Notes: generated by a model not told the origin, from the letters alone. DNA of 64,000 nt from Schistosoma mansoni (GCF_000237925.1 NC_031499.1:2237316-2301315); one strand, 5' to 3'. Counted from the first letter of the stretch, positions 32,289-43,189 are shown. A program made the numbers and translations.

Positions 32289-32487
32289 TTTCAATATTTA
32301 TTGGTTGTAATTAACAGAAAACATTTGTGGAAATAGGTTTCTTAATAAATTATCAATTACGTATTGATAAAGAATATTTTCATTGATCAATAAAGAAGGG
32401 AACAATTGTAATTCAGTAAATGAATGTGATGTGTATTTGTTAACTTAACTGAAACTTTACCACACACATATTTTCAAAATGAAGAAA

Positions 32488-32706
32488 TTTAGTGGGTTGG
32501 TTAAAGTTAGACATTAACGCCGTTGGATGCCGGCCAGTTCAGTGGTCTAGAGGTTAAGCATTCGCGCACGAGACTGATAGTTTCTGTGTTGGAATCTCGT
32601 GAGACTAGATGTTGCTGAGGAGTCCCACAATAGGACGAAACGGCCGTCGAATGCTTCCACGTTTTCTATGGAGGTCTAGCTTCAACTGACCCATGATTTC
32701 AACTAT
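32488..32706 (+). repeat. SINE-B, 5'-truncated
   Basis: GTGGGTTGGTTAAAGTTAGAC, A box CAGTGGTCTAGAGGTTAAGC, core GCTGAGGAGTCCCACAATAG, GACGAAAC, cleavage GTC, stem I damaged (GTTGCTGAGG with GAATGC). Confidence 0.87.
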
Positions 32707-33506
32707 ATAGAAGAAAGAATAACCAAAAGAATACTACAGTCCCCATATTTGCATCATAGAATTTAAAGTAAAAAGAAGAAAACGTATGATATGTTTTAGG
32801 AAACAAATTAACAAAGTTTCATAAGTCCAATACAAGAGTCATTGAATTACGTAACAACAATTAATCATCAATAAATGAACTGAACCTTTAACTAATGGAG
32901 ATAAAAAAGTTTCCTTCGTTACTTACTTAAGTAATAAAAGAGTCTTATGAAATAACAGTATTTATAGCATAACATAACAGACAAGTGGGGGAATTTATAT
33001 AGATTTGATAGACCTAACTGCTGACATGCAAAAAATCAACATCTATCTCCATGGTGATGAAAAATTCTGGAAAGTCTAAAGTTTAGGTGAAGTTTGTTAT
33101 TTAAGAAGATAAGAAACTCTGATGCAACATCTCTGTATGGCGACCAAAAGTGGCTTCGGATTATGTAATATATTAAGTGAACTAAAAGTACGGACAACAG
33201 ATGAAATAATACCAAAAGTCATTGGGAAAAATGTAAATTAGTCTAGGATTTCTTGTCGACTATCACCAATCACCACTTTAAAGCTTATTAACAAAAATTA
33301 GATATTCTTAGTTCTTTTTCCGGCAGTTTTATGTTGCTTCTTTTTCGTTAATTACCTGTTTTTGTGACATGATGATATAAGGTATTTCTTGGTTTGCTTT
33401 ATTCTCTATTGAACTGTATCTCATGACAATGTTGAATGGATTTTAAAACATGGATAAACAGCTTACGCTGACTAACTCATGAATATTGACTAATACTGTG
33501 TTTATA
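32707..33506. other. Unique stretch
   Basis: Nothing recognised. Confidence 0.3.
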
Positions 33507-33796
33507 AGCAAAGGTGGATAGTGACTAGCAGTGGAATTCAGGACGCGCGTTTCGTCCTATTTGGATTTCGTCAGCTGAATGTACCTGCATCTCAGAGTTG
33601 ATGTTCACTCTAGGACTCGAACTCAGTGCCGTTCGCTTCAAACGCCATTGCGTTATCCATCTTTGCTTATAATGATTGTGAATTTAGGCTATATCGAGGC
33701 AATACGCACAGTATGCACATATACCGATAAGAGACTGACCAGTTACAGTCCTAAACATCAATGGGAAGATTCAAACAAACAATACCAAGTGAATTT
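33507..33796 (-). repeat. SINE-A, inverted head joined to forward tail
   Basis: Reverse head (AAGCAAAGGTGGATAGTGAC), hammerhead and tRNA-like unit up to GCGTTATCC, then a forward tail from ATCTTTGCTTATAATG to AACAATACCAAGTGAATTT. Stem I is ATTCAG/CTGAAT, two linked changes from ATCCAG/CTGGAT, while stem II is disrupted. Confidence 0.85.
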
Positions 33797-34640
33797 AATA
33801 TTATGTTTGCCTATTCTTTTAGTGCTAAACAAATTCTGTCAATCAAGTTGCAATATGGCCAGTGACTTGACATCGCATGAAGTATATTTAGATGTTAGGT
33901 TATAGGATGTAGTCAACAATAGACACTAGCTAACCTGGTTATTATGCTATTCGGTTACTTCAGATTATCATGCACGTTAACGAGAGTTTGAATATCATGA
34001 GCAGAATCAGTCCGCCTGCTGTTTTAAAGCTGAATACCTTAAGAATAGACTAAACATGGTTAACAGGAAAACTAGTGTTTTTCTGACGGAAATAACATTG
34101 AATTTTGTAAACCCTGTAAAAAAAGATGAAGTAGTGGTACTTTTAAACTACGACTTACAGAATAAACGAACATTGACTAAACCTCTTCAACTAAACTGTA
34201 AAAGTCAGTTAACTAATGGCTTACTTCAAGATGCTCTTAAAGTCATATCATGAAATAGTGACTAGCAGAGTCCAACATAAGCAGTGAAACAGTTGTCACT
34301 AATGAACATCACTCTATGTTGCTAATTAATAGGAGTTGAAATTTTATCATAAGGTTCTGAGCCAGTGGTTCTAATGAAAGGACGTTTGAATAAAAACTTT
34401 AAGGAATTTTGGGTAGGAGTGTCATGACAAGAAGAAAGAGTTTACCAGTGCTCCTTGGTTTTCAATAGAACTCTGATTTAGATCAGTTTGTGACAAATAT
34501 AACTCACAAATTTCAATCTAGTTTAAGGGAAACTGAAATGGAACAGAGCAACACTCGTATGACATACGTGAGTGTTTTAAGATTTGTAGTTAATGCTTCA
34601 GGTAACATAGGGCATAGTTATGAATGTAATATTTTTTTTA
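33797..34640. other. Mostly unique, old repeat traces
   Basis: 34255-34530 shares scattered words with 60815-61080 (GTGACTAG, GAGTCCA, CAGTGGTTCTAA, TCCTTG), a very old unclassified repeat. The frame at 34056-34253 has no recognisable motif. Confidence 0.3.
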
Positions 34641-35173
34641 CAACTCTATTAGCCAAGCTTTGTTAATTAAACAAGCGTACCTACTTTGACCCTGCTTTAC
34701 AATTGCCTTATTCCATCTGTTTCTCAATCTCAATAGGTTATTCTACTCTTTATCAGTATTGGGTTGTAGAAATTGTTAATTTTTTGATTGAGATCATGAT
34801 TCGATGAATGTTTCGCAGGAGAGCCAGACATCTCTCAGGCTTAACCCGAGCAGTACGGCTCAATCCCACTTGTAGGAGAATCAGACACTACTCAAGCTTA
34901 AAATTTATAACCCGAATAGTACAGCTCAATCTACTCATTACAATGCAATCTGGTGTAAACAGTATTTGTTCTACAACCTTTATCAGCAAAGTTATATCAA
35001 TGAAGTAAAGTTCTCTTTTTCAATGCGACCAATTTTATTTCAATCGGATTGTCTTTTTGATAGATTTTATCCTATCTCCATTATTGTGTAACCATTCAGA
35101 TTTGTATGACTGTCAGTCAAGACAGTTACATAACTCATTAGTATTAAATCTTTATAGGGCTTCAATGATAATA
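34641..35173. other. Unique stretch
   Basis: A short repeat of AGGAGA(G/A)(C/T)CAGACA followed by CAG..TT..CCCGA occurs twice at 34820-34920 (about 65-base spacing); otherwise nothing. Confidence 0.3.
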
Positions 35174-35178
35174 CTAGA

Positions 35179-35533
35179 TGTCATATCTCAAACTTAGATT
35201 CTTAGTATGTCGAGTAATACTTGAGCACTCGAACGCTGGAACCCTCCCAAGTCGCAAAATGAGAGAAGACAGAAGACTAGTAAGTGAGAATGTTATTCCC
35301 AACGCAGTGTCAAATGTAGTAAAAAATCTCATGTATTTATAGTTTTTAGCTGAAAGTAAATCATCATTTCGGACAGCCAATAGGTTCATAGTGGGTACTT
35401 TTTATTCATCCAATAGGAAGGCTACACGTCGACATTCCAGAATGTTCCTCTAGCAGTGATTGGATGGAATGTCTTCGGCTATTTCTGGGCTTCTTGAAGC
35501 TTCCTTGAGTTTACCAACTGAGCTATCCTTATA
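35179..35533 (-). mobile_element. Solo LTR, family L1
   Basis: A 355-base LTR without internal region, flanked by a 5-bp duplication CTAGA (35174-35178, 35534-35538). On its own strand it has a CTATAAATAC promoter-like box and ends in GACA. The host LTR retrotransposon (Ty3-like in size and duplication length) cannot be named. A fossil formed by recombination between two LTRs; moderate divergence from 55968-56320 suggests middle age. Confidence 0.8.
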
Positions 35534-35538
35534 CTAGA

Positions 35539-35916
35539 CCAGTTACGTAATAACATCACTAGTATTATTGCTAATAAAACCTTGAAAACGTGTGAACATG
35601 CAAGAAAGTAACTAATAACATTTAACTCAATTAATCAGAATGTTACAATATAAACAATTTTCAAATTGTATTCTATTATTATTATTAATAGGAGACAATA
35701 TTGTTTTACGTAATCGGTAAGCGGTACTTGTTATCAACTAAATAAAATGGAAATATTTATTGTTTTTACCTTTTTTTTTGTAAAAGTAGTGTTTACTGTC
35801 TCGTTTATAAATTATCTTGATCGAATGAGAAAAAAACAAACGATAATCTAAATAATAGACATTGTTCTTGAATTGATAATATAACAATTTATTCGTCAAT
35901 TTAAGTTCCCAAATGC
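35539..35916. other. Unique stretch
   Basis: Nothing recognised. Confidence 0.3.
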
Positions 35917-36420
35917 TTTAGTACGACCGAAAGTGGGAAGAGTCCGCTATCCCTCTCGAAATACTCTCACATGGTCACACGTATATAGCCTCTACCAGGG
36001 AAGTCCTACTCACTGACTTCTCGCACCACGGCTGTTATTCACGAAATTGAGAGGACGAAAAGCGAATGTCCGGTGCTTTAACCAGGTTGGTGGAAACGGA
36101 AAGTCCACCTAGGGGAGTTGGAAAACACTGATTCCAAACCAATGGTGCACATGGGCTCCAGTATCCTGATGGAACAAATGGCGCATAAATCAATCGTTAG
36201 TCGCCGGCTAACATGGGACTGTATCTCTTTACGATGCTCCACTTCCTTGTGGATCAGATCTTTAGGTCAAAGACTCCGGGTGTGGCCCTCTAAGAAAACC
36301 ACCTGCTTCAGTTTGGGCACTTAGGCAGTATCACAGCCCTCACACAAATCAAATGAGATTTGTGCGGCACATTTATATCTGGTGCTTCTTTGCACCAATA
36401 TTTATGTGTTAAAATAATAA
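35917..36420 (+). repeat. Family C repeat, full-length copy
   Basis: Head GTACGACCGAAAGTGGGAAG, middle GAAATTGAGAGGACGAAAAG, shared frame (DSKPMVHMGSSILMEQMA to KKTTCFSLGT, 36118-36324), CACACAAATCAAATGAG and end ACCAATATTTATGTG with an A-rich tail. About 500 bases long; the reference copy in this window. Confidence 0.75.
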
Positions 36421-36899
36421 TTGTATATCACGAAATGAACTTAGTTATATAACTATTGAAAACCATGAGGTACTGATTAGCTGTTTTATCTAAGTATAAA
36501 TCTTCTCAGTGATGAACATTAACAACCTTACTATAGAATATCGAATCAAGAATCTTTAGATCAAACTGAAAGTTCATAGTCTTTAGATCATAGAGCCTTC
36601 CACCAATACTTTATATATCTAACCATCTTCAAGCATTTCAAAGTATCTGCTATGAATTATCATTGAGTGTTAATCATAAGATAACAGGAGTTTATGTGAT
36701 TGATACAAACAATCATGCATTTATGGAGTGAGCACTTTCTGATCGTTAATAGTTGATACTTGTGTTTGAAAATATACTGAAGAATTTTGCGCCGTATCAC
36801 ACTCAACAATCTAATGTATTGGTTGATAATCTATATGGATTAAGGTAACTACTGTAGTGAACAATAAGGTGAGTGGGTGATAATGCATTAGAATGCATT
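36421..36899. other. Unique stretch
   Basis: Nothing recognised. Confidence 0.3.
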
Positions 36900-37180
36900 A
36901 GACACGAAAATTATAGACTATCTCACTAAGATATGAGAACCATATAGTAAATAGTTACTTTGTAAACTATCAATCAATTGTCTCAATCTTGACCATTCCT
37001 TCTACAAATATCAGTCCATCGTCTCCAATTATTATTGTTTATGCATTTTCATACCAATTGCATTTCGTTCCCGTTCTTTCCTTATCGATGTTCTACTGAA
37101 ATACATTCTCTGCCTGACCATCATTATATACTACTTATATGGATATAAGCAACCCATACCACACTACAACGTTGTATATC
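36900..37180 (+). repeat. Family E copy without SINE-A (empty site)
   Basis: GAGAACCATATAGTAAATAG, TCTCAATCTTGACCATTCC, CATTTCGTTCCCGTTCTTTCC, CTACTTATATGGATATAAGC. It matches 18290-18735 on both sides of the SINE-A inserted there. Confidence 0.5.
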
Positions 37181-37426
37181 TTAAATAATAAGAAATGAAT
37201 ATCTTTTAACCATTAGTTATTCAAGCCAACATTTGAAAGAGAAACTTTTAAAACTGGTTAAAGTATATAACGTTTTTCGGTTTCCTTTCAATAATGATCA
37301 TTAATAAACAGGAGTGACATTTACATAATTCATACATGAACAGAATGTTTTTAAAAAAGAATTTTGTTACAATTTATTATTCTATTTAAAAGAAAGTTGA
37401 AATTTACCAAAATGGAAATGAATATA

Positions 37427-37811
37427 TAAGCATAGATGGAGAGTAGCTAGCAATGGAATCCAGGACGCGCGTCAAGTCCTATTTAGAACTTGTCAGCTGT
37501 ATGTGCCTGAATCTGACAGTTGATGTTCACTCTGGGACTCGAACCCAGTACTGTTTGAAGCGAAAGGTACTGCGTTCGAGTCCTAGAGTGAACATCAACT
37601 CTGAGATGCAGGTACATCCATCTGACGAGTCCCAAATAGGACTTGACGCGCATCCTTGGTTCAACTGCTAGCCACTATCCATCTTTGCTTACAATGCTTG
37701 TGTATTAAGGCTTTATCGAGGCAATACGCATAGTATGTACATATGCCTATTAGAGACTGACCAGTTGCAGTCCTGGACATCAATTGGGAAGATTCAAACA
37801 AACAATACTAA
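37427..37811. repeat. SINE-A long palindrome with 13-bp target duplication
   Basis: Left arm 37427-37551 is the reverse head, hammerhead and tRNA-like B box. After a 15-base spacer (37552-37566) the forward B box, hammerhead and end follow (37567-37689), then one forward tail. Arms of about 122 bases. Both hammerheads are of the TTGA type. Flanked by GGAAATGAATATA at 37414-37426 and 37812-37824. Confidence 0.92.
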
Positions 37812-37824
37812 GGAAATGAATATA

Positions 37825-38249
37825 GTTTATTATTCCTTTGTCATTATTATTATTAGCCCTATTCAATATGGTATTTTTGATACAATATAGAATTCTCAGC
37901 ATGAGGTATATCAACATGTTTCCTTTTTTTATTTCTTGATCGATCTTTGCGATAAATATTGAGTGGTCGTCAGTTAGATGTTAGCAGTTCAGGAATTGAC
38001 ATTTGAATAAGGTTCATCCTTTTCGATGCATATAGCCAACCATCACGATGTCTCTGAGATTCAGCTCTTTGACATAATGATCTGTTAGAACGAACAAGGT
38101 AACAGATAACTTGTTGAAATATCTAGATGACAAGAATAGGTAGCCCAGATATTCAAGCAAGCATTATTCATGCTCTATGCATAATAACTATAATGAACTA
38201 TGCTACTAGTTTAAGTTTCTTTTATGCAAAGTATATCTTACATAAAAAT
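37825..38249. other. Unique stretch
   Basis: Nothing recognised. Confidence 0.3.
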
Positions 38250-38261
38250 GAGTAATTTATT

Positions 38262-38696
38262 TTCATAGTTGAAATCACGAGTCAATTGAAGCTAGATCAC
38301 CATGGAAAACCTGCGAGCACTGGATGGCCGTTTTGTCCAGGTATGGGACTCCTCAGCAGTGCGCATCCACGATCCCGCACTCGTGAGATTCGAACCCAGT
38401 ACCTACCAGTCTCACACCAAAGCACTTAGCCTCTAGACCACTGAGCTGGCCAGCATCCAACGGTGTTAATGTCTAACTTCAACCAATCCACAAAATTGAG
38501 CAACAGTTCACCAGTTGTCTTCAGTGAGTTGATACCTCTACAACAGACTTGGTTGAACTCCACTGGTCACTGCTTCCCACTAGAACTCAAGGAAATATCT
38601 CTTGAAGTCAGTTACTAGTGAGCATATGGTGGTCTAGCTTCAATTGACTCATGATTTCAACTATGAATATACTGAAATCTCCACAAAACCCCTTCT
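38262..38696 (-). repeat. SINE-B foldback with 12-bp target duplication
   Basis: Full reverse copy (38262-38625) ending in TACTAGTGAGCATA, then a forward tail (TGGTGGTCTAGCTTCAATTG to AACCCCTTCT). Arms of about 45 bases. Flanked by GAGTAATTTATT at 38250-38261 and 38697-38708. Confidence 0.92.
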
Positions 38697-39094
38697 GAGT
38701 AATTTATTGTTAAATTTTTAGTTACATCTTTACAACTTAACTTTATATTATAATTTATGAGATAATTGATAAAAGAACAGTTTGACTTCTATATAGTTCC
38801 ACTTCTTATTCATCTCATCAAGTAGCTGTAATTCTATAACTAGTTATAACCTCACGATTTCTTGGAAAAACGGCAGTCTACTTTTTTTCCCTCATTATAA
38901 GAATTCCATAAACGTTTATCGTAAAGAATACATTGATAAGTTGGAGACCGCTTTGAATAATGTGAATAAATACATGGTGAATAACGGTTATTTACTGAAC
39001 AGCCTTTTGATAGATATGCTAAAATCCAAAGGCGATTATTGTATACCATCTTGATGATAAGTCTTTTAGGGAAATCAATCACTTCCTGAATAAT

Positions 39095-39400
39095 TTAATG
39101 TTAATGTCGGAGACTGTGAAACTGGGGTGATGTCGATTGGGATTTATCAGTTCTCTCAAGTTTGCAGGTATGCCTTGGTGAAGAGTGCCATCAATCGAGG
39201 AACTTAGCTCTAGGGATTACTACAGACTACATTTAAACCAACTAACTAACATCAAAACTTAATGTACGTAACGTTGAGTAATTTTTTATAAAGACCAGAT
39301 TACAACTTGATCGATAGAACCTGATCAGTACTAAAGGATAAGGACAAGCGTAACACTGATTTCAACTTAGTTATCAATCAAAGTAAATGCTTCACAGTCT
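39095..39400 (+). repeat. SINE-D, old decayed copy
   Basis: Degraded match to 39820-40134: GATTGGGATTTATCAG (B box), GCCTTGGTGAAGAGTGCCATC (hammerhead remnant), AACTTGATCGATAG and ACACTGATTTCAACTTAG. No working core. Confidence 0.4.
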
Positions 39401-39469
39401 TTATTAGAACTTTAACCGATTTCCAGAACAATTCTTTTAAACTAAAATTTATTTTTAACTTCTCATTAG

Positions 39470-39548
39470 GCTTGAATTTTGACCAGTCTTGGTTGGCATA
39501 TTTGCATCTTGTGCTGAATGGCTTGATATAGTCATCACAATACAAGCT
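39470..39548 (-). repeat. SINE-A tail, decayed
   Basis: GACCAGTCTTGGTTGGCATATTTGC and GGCTTGATATAGTC resemble the SINE-A tail in reverse. Confidence 0.35.
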
Positions 39549-39746
39549 CAACCACATATTACATCCTTATTTTAATGGAGTTTTGTTCTCTGAGCTGGAT
39601 GATTTTGTCGTGGAGCTTTCATCGTCCTTCTGAACGATATCATCAGCACAAAATCATCCACCGGAGTTACAAATCTTCTCCACCATCTCAAAATTACATC
39701 CTTAGTCTATTTCCTATTCTTATCTCCCTATTCAACAAATTTTTTG

Positions 39747-40134
39747 ACACGCATGACATTGATTACCACCCAGTGATCAATCAATTGTGATTACATCTCG
39801 GTCCTACAGGAGGCCTGTCGCGGCCCGAATAGCTCAGTGGTAACGTCTCTGGCTCTGAAGCTGAGTGACACGGGATCGAATCCGTCAGGGAGCACCAGTT
39901 CCCTAAAGATTACAGGTAGACCTTGCTGACGAGTGCCAAGTATCACGAAACCCGAGTCCAGGGTTTCCTGTTGACCACCTCTAACCACCATCTTATCTCA
40001 ACATAGTGCACGCAGTGTCGAGCTATCTAGACTAGTGGCCACATTGCAGCTTGATCGATAGCATTCGATCAACACTAAGAAGGACTTGACACGCATGACA
40101 TTGATCAGCACCCAGTGATCAATCAATTTTGATT
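39747..40134 (+). repeat. SINE-D with direct tail repeats at both ends
   Basis: tRNA-like unit with A box TAGCTCAGTGGTAACGTC and B box GGGATCGAATCC, then a hammerhead, then a tail. The tail end (GACACGCATGACATTGAT to CAATCAATTNTGATT) occurs at 39747-39792 and again at 40088-40134, 341 bases apart in the same direction. The unit is not a tRNA gene: no acceptor stem pairs and the B box runs straight into SINE sequence. Confidence 0.75.
39919..39964 (+). ncRNA. Hammerhead ribozyme in SINE-D
   Basis: Stem I CCTTG/CAGGG (one G-U pair), CTGACGAG from 39926, stem II GTG/CAC with loop CCAAGTAT, GAAA at 39947-39950, cleavage triplet GTC at 39956-39958. All core bases present although the sequence differs from SINE-A and SINE-B. 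Confidence 0.7.
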
Positions 40135-40859
40135 TTGGAATTTCATATATTACTGGTTACTGTATTGCCATTGAGTGTATGGTAATAGAATTCAATGTAG
40201 TCTTGATTGATTTAGAATTGTATAACTTTGAAAATTATTTACTTTATAAGCTACCCATATACACATGGAATATTTAAACACAGAATCATTTCATGAATTG
40301 ATATGATGGATTGATACAATCTGTTACGTAGACTTGTCTGAACTTTTTATGTATAATTGTAACATTAATGGTTACATTATATAAATGTTTGTCTATATTC
40401 ATTAATCTACATTACTCTTTGTTTATCTTTACATATAAATTGATTCATATTTAAATAGTTTAAGTGGGCTAGAAGTACCTATTCGATGTGAATCTATCTC
40501 TTTGCGTTTGCCTATCTAAATGACGCCATGGAATATACGTTTTTTAAACACTTTTGAATCAGACTTATATCAATCCGTCAACCCTAACGAGAATCAGTGG
40601 GAAAATATTTATGTATTCAATAAAGATAGATATATTTGGTCGATTGTCATCTTGTGAATGAAGTAAGAACAACTAAAGTGGTAACCGATTAAGTCACAAA
40701 AGTCTCATGAACTGATTTTAATTAGGTAATCACTTCAAATCAAGATAGCCATTTTGTTCTAATACGAGATTCATTACTGAAAATAAAGAATTTTCTTTAA
40801 GGATAGTAAAAAGAACCCTTAGGTTATATGATAACTGTAATAGAGGATGATGGATAAAC
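40135..40859. other. Unique AT-rich stretch
   Basis: Nothing recognised. Confidence 0.3.
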
Positions 40860-41345
40860 ATCCATTTGATTCTATTTGTTTCTGCAACTATTTTGGTACA
40901 TGTTCACGCACTCTAGTTTTCAGATCACGATTGCTCCTCCCTATGTATGTGTGACCACATATACATCTAAAATTGGTAAACGCAGTTGGATGTGACACAA
41001 TCGTTTTCATTTCTTTTAGGTTTTGGATGAAGCATGGACCTCGTTCTTTCTTTAATAATGATCTTCACCTCACAATACGTTTTGTTGATGACTGATTTAA
41101 GCCTATGTTTCAATAAAAGGCTATTTGAATCACCTCTAAATGGTAAGGTGATGTAGACAGGTTTTTTTCCACCAGGTCTACAGTAGGTCTCACTGTACCA
41201 TGAACTTTCCATCTATTTATGAGCTTAAGTGGATAACCATTCCTCATTAATGTCTTGTTTAACAACTTAACATCATCATCAATAGTGTCGTTTGTACCAA
41301 TACGATCAAGCCTTTTATTTTTATATATAAGTGTTCTTAACAAGT
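40860..41345 (-). mobile_element. Penelope-like element, endonuclease-part fossil
   Basis: Reverse strand shows the region between RT and endonuclease and then the GIY-YIG endonuclease of a Penelope-like element: KLINRW, YITLPFRGDSNSLLLKHRLK, CEVKI, then CICGHTYIGRSNRDLKTRVREH (GIY-YIG core as TYIGRS with Arg). Only about 480 bases remain, both ends truncated, and it is broken in more than one place. A different copy and subfamily from that at 46-48 kb. An old fossil. Confidence 0.8.
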
Positions 41346-41717
41346 ATATTACGTGTGGTCAGATTGTTCGAAATGTATTACGCTAATATATCACATAGTT
41401 CTGATAATCTTCATCTTCTTATTACATTATCCAGATTAAACTATGAAAATATTCAAATAATTATAAGATGGGTTTATAACAGGAACAAATTGAACAGTAT
41501 AGCTTTAATAATAAAATCATTTCAATATTCAATGTTTATTAGTTTCATTATTATGTAGATAACTAAAATTTTAATGATTTTCTCTATCCTTACATCTTTC
41601 TCGAATACATACAATGTATGTCTTGTTTTATCTATATAGATATGGAATTACTTCACATCATTAGCATGCATGGAAATGCATGTATTGGATGAAGAATTTT
41701 AATAAAGGAATTTAAAC
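41346..41717. other. Unique stretch
   Basis: Nothing recognised. Confidence 0.3.
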
Positions 41718-41725
41718 TAATAATC

Positions 41726-41954
41726 AATGGGAAGATTCAAACAAACAATATCAAGTGAATTTAAACTTCACCCGATTGCACAAGCAAGTAGCTATCAGGA
41801 CTCAGTAGCTGAGTGGATAACGTGGTGGCGTTTGAAGCGAACGGTACTGGGTTTCGAGTCTCAGAAAGAACATCAACTCTGAGATGCAGGTACATCCATC
41901 TGACGAGTCCCAAATAGAACTTGACACGCGTTCTGGATTCCACTGCTTTGCTCA
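41726..41954 (+). repeat. SINE-A (tail, then tRNA-like, then hammerhead)
   Basis: Tail end (CAATGGGAAGATTCAAACAA), link, GTAGCTGAGTGGATAACG, GGGTTTCGAGTCTC, core CTGACGAGTCCCAAATAGAAC, TTGAC, ending at CACTGC. Flanked by TAATAATC at 41718-41725 and 41955-41962. Confidence 0.85.
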
Positions 41955-42068
41955 TAATAATCTTTCTGTTCTATCCATGGTATATATTCTAAATGACTCT
42001 TTAATATTCTAATTAGAAAACCTTCAGTCATTTATTGTTTAACTAATAAAAGAAACTACTTATTTTAA

Positions 42069-42228
42069 ATTTACTTAGTATTGTTTGATTGGATCTTCCT
42101 ATTGATGTTTATAGGACTTCAACTGGTCAGTCTCTAATTGGCATATGTGCATACTGTACGTATTGTCTTGAAATCGCCTTAGTTGACAAGCATTTTAAGC
42201 AAAGATGGATAGTGGCTAGCAGTGGATA
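42069..42228 (-). repeat. SINE-A, truncated, 9-bp target duplication
   Basis: Reverse tail (ACTTAGTATTGTTTGATTGG to GCAAAGATGGATAGTGGCTA) stopping at AGTGGATA before the hammerhead. Flanked by TTATTTTAA at 42060-42068 and 42229-42237. Confidence 0.85.
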
Positions 42229-42379
42229 TTATTTTAAGTAATTTCAAAGTGTATAATAAAGAAATGATGACAGTTAAAGTGTATTGTTTGCATTGGTAAC
42301 TTTGATAGCATTTAAATGAATTATTTCTCTGATGCTTCAAGGTTCGATTAAACTCAATAGCTTTCGGTAAATAGTTAAA

Positions 42380-42840
42380 AACGTTTGTAGATCACCAACG
42401 TAGATGATCTCTGTCGAATGGTTGGGGGCCTAGTCGAATTAGACGGGAATGGTGTGACCATTAGCTAACGTCGAAGTCATACTTCGCGGTCATCACCTAA
42501 CATGGATTACCTATTCGTCGTATCAATGTACTATGGATGCTCTGAAGACCGTAAAATACAAAGTAAGTTATCGCAGAAATATATTAGTTAAAGTAGGTGC
42601 AAGCGAAAGCGTGACCACCACCGAATGGGCCAGTCCATGGAGTGTGATTAACTGATGCGCTTTGGTTGTCCTTGACCTAGACGAGGATTGATGAACTTTT
42701 CGATATTCAGTGACACAAACGCATGATGATTTGGCTAGGGCTCAGTGACATTTCATTGGTCCTACACGTTAATTTAAAATGTATCTTGTAGGCTGAACTA
42801 TTTGTAAATATTCTTATATAAATAAATATTCTATATTTGA
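42380..42840 (+). other. GC-richer island, possibly LTR-like
   Basis: TGTAGATCACCAACG, GGTTGGGGGCCTAGTCG, GTGCAAGCGAAAGCGTGACC, GGGCCAGTCCATGG, and a TATATAAATA box near 42818. Composition and the late TATA-like box resemble an LTR, but no partner copy, target duplication or clear end was found in this window. Confidence 0.25.
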
Positions 42841-43189
42841 AGAAAGTTTGCATTATGATCTGAATAACCGACTAGATTATAATCACATACAATGCAATTC
42901 TGTGTGATTTGAATTATGTACGATGACTTCATTCGATTGTTACTCATCTAAAGATATTTCTCATTAACGAACAATGAACGAGTGTTTCCTCACCAGTGCT
43001 TTCGTACAACTTTGTCAGACAGTGAATCTAGAGTTTTCATTCTTCGAGACTGATGGAGGGCGTTTCTATTAAACCATTGAGTTTTCATCTAATGTTTCAC
43101 ATTGTTATCTTCATCTAACGTGAAATGTTTTATAGCTCCCATATATTTATACGCTAAACAACATAATACAGGTAGCTATATTCTGTATA

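Noticed and set aside
34056-34253. 65-codon protein
   Set aside because: Open frame of chance length; no recognisable motif or splice context.
39820-39900. tRNA gene (A box TAGCTCAGTGG, B box GGATCGAATCC)
   Set aside because: No paired acceptor stem, and the sequence runs on into a hammerhead and SINE tail; it is the pol III promoter region of SINE-D.
41110-41343. Separate host gene on the reverse strand
   Set aside because: The sequence is part of the Penelope-like fossil.
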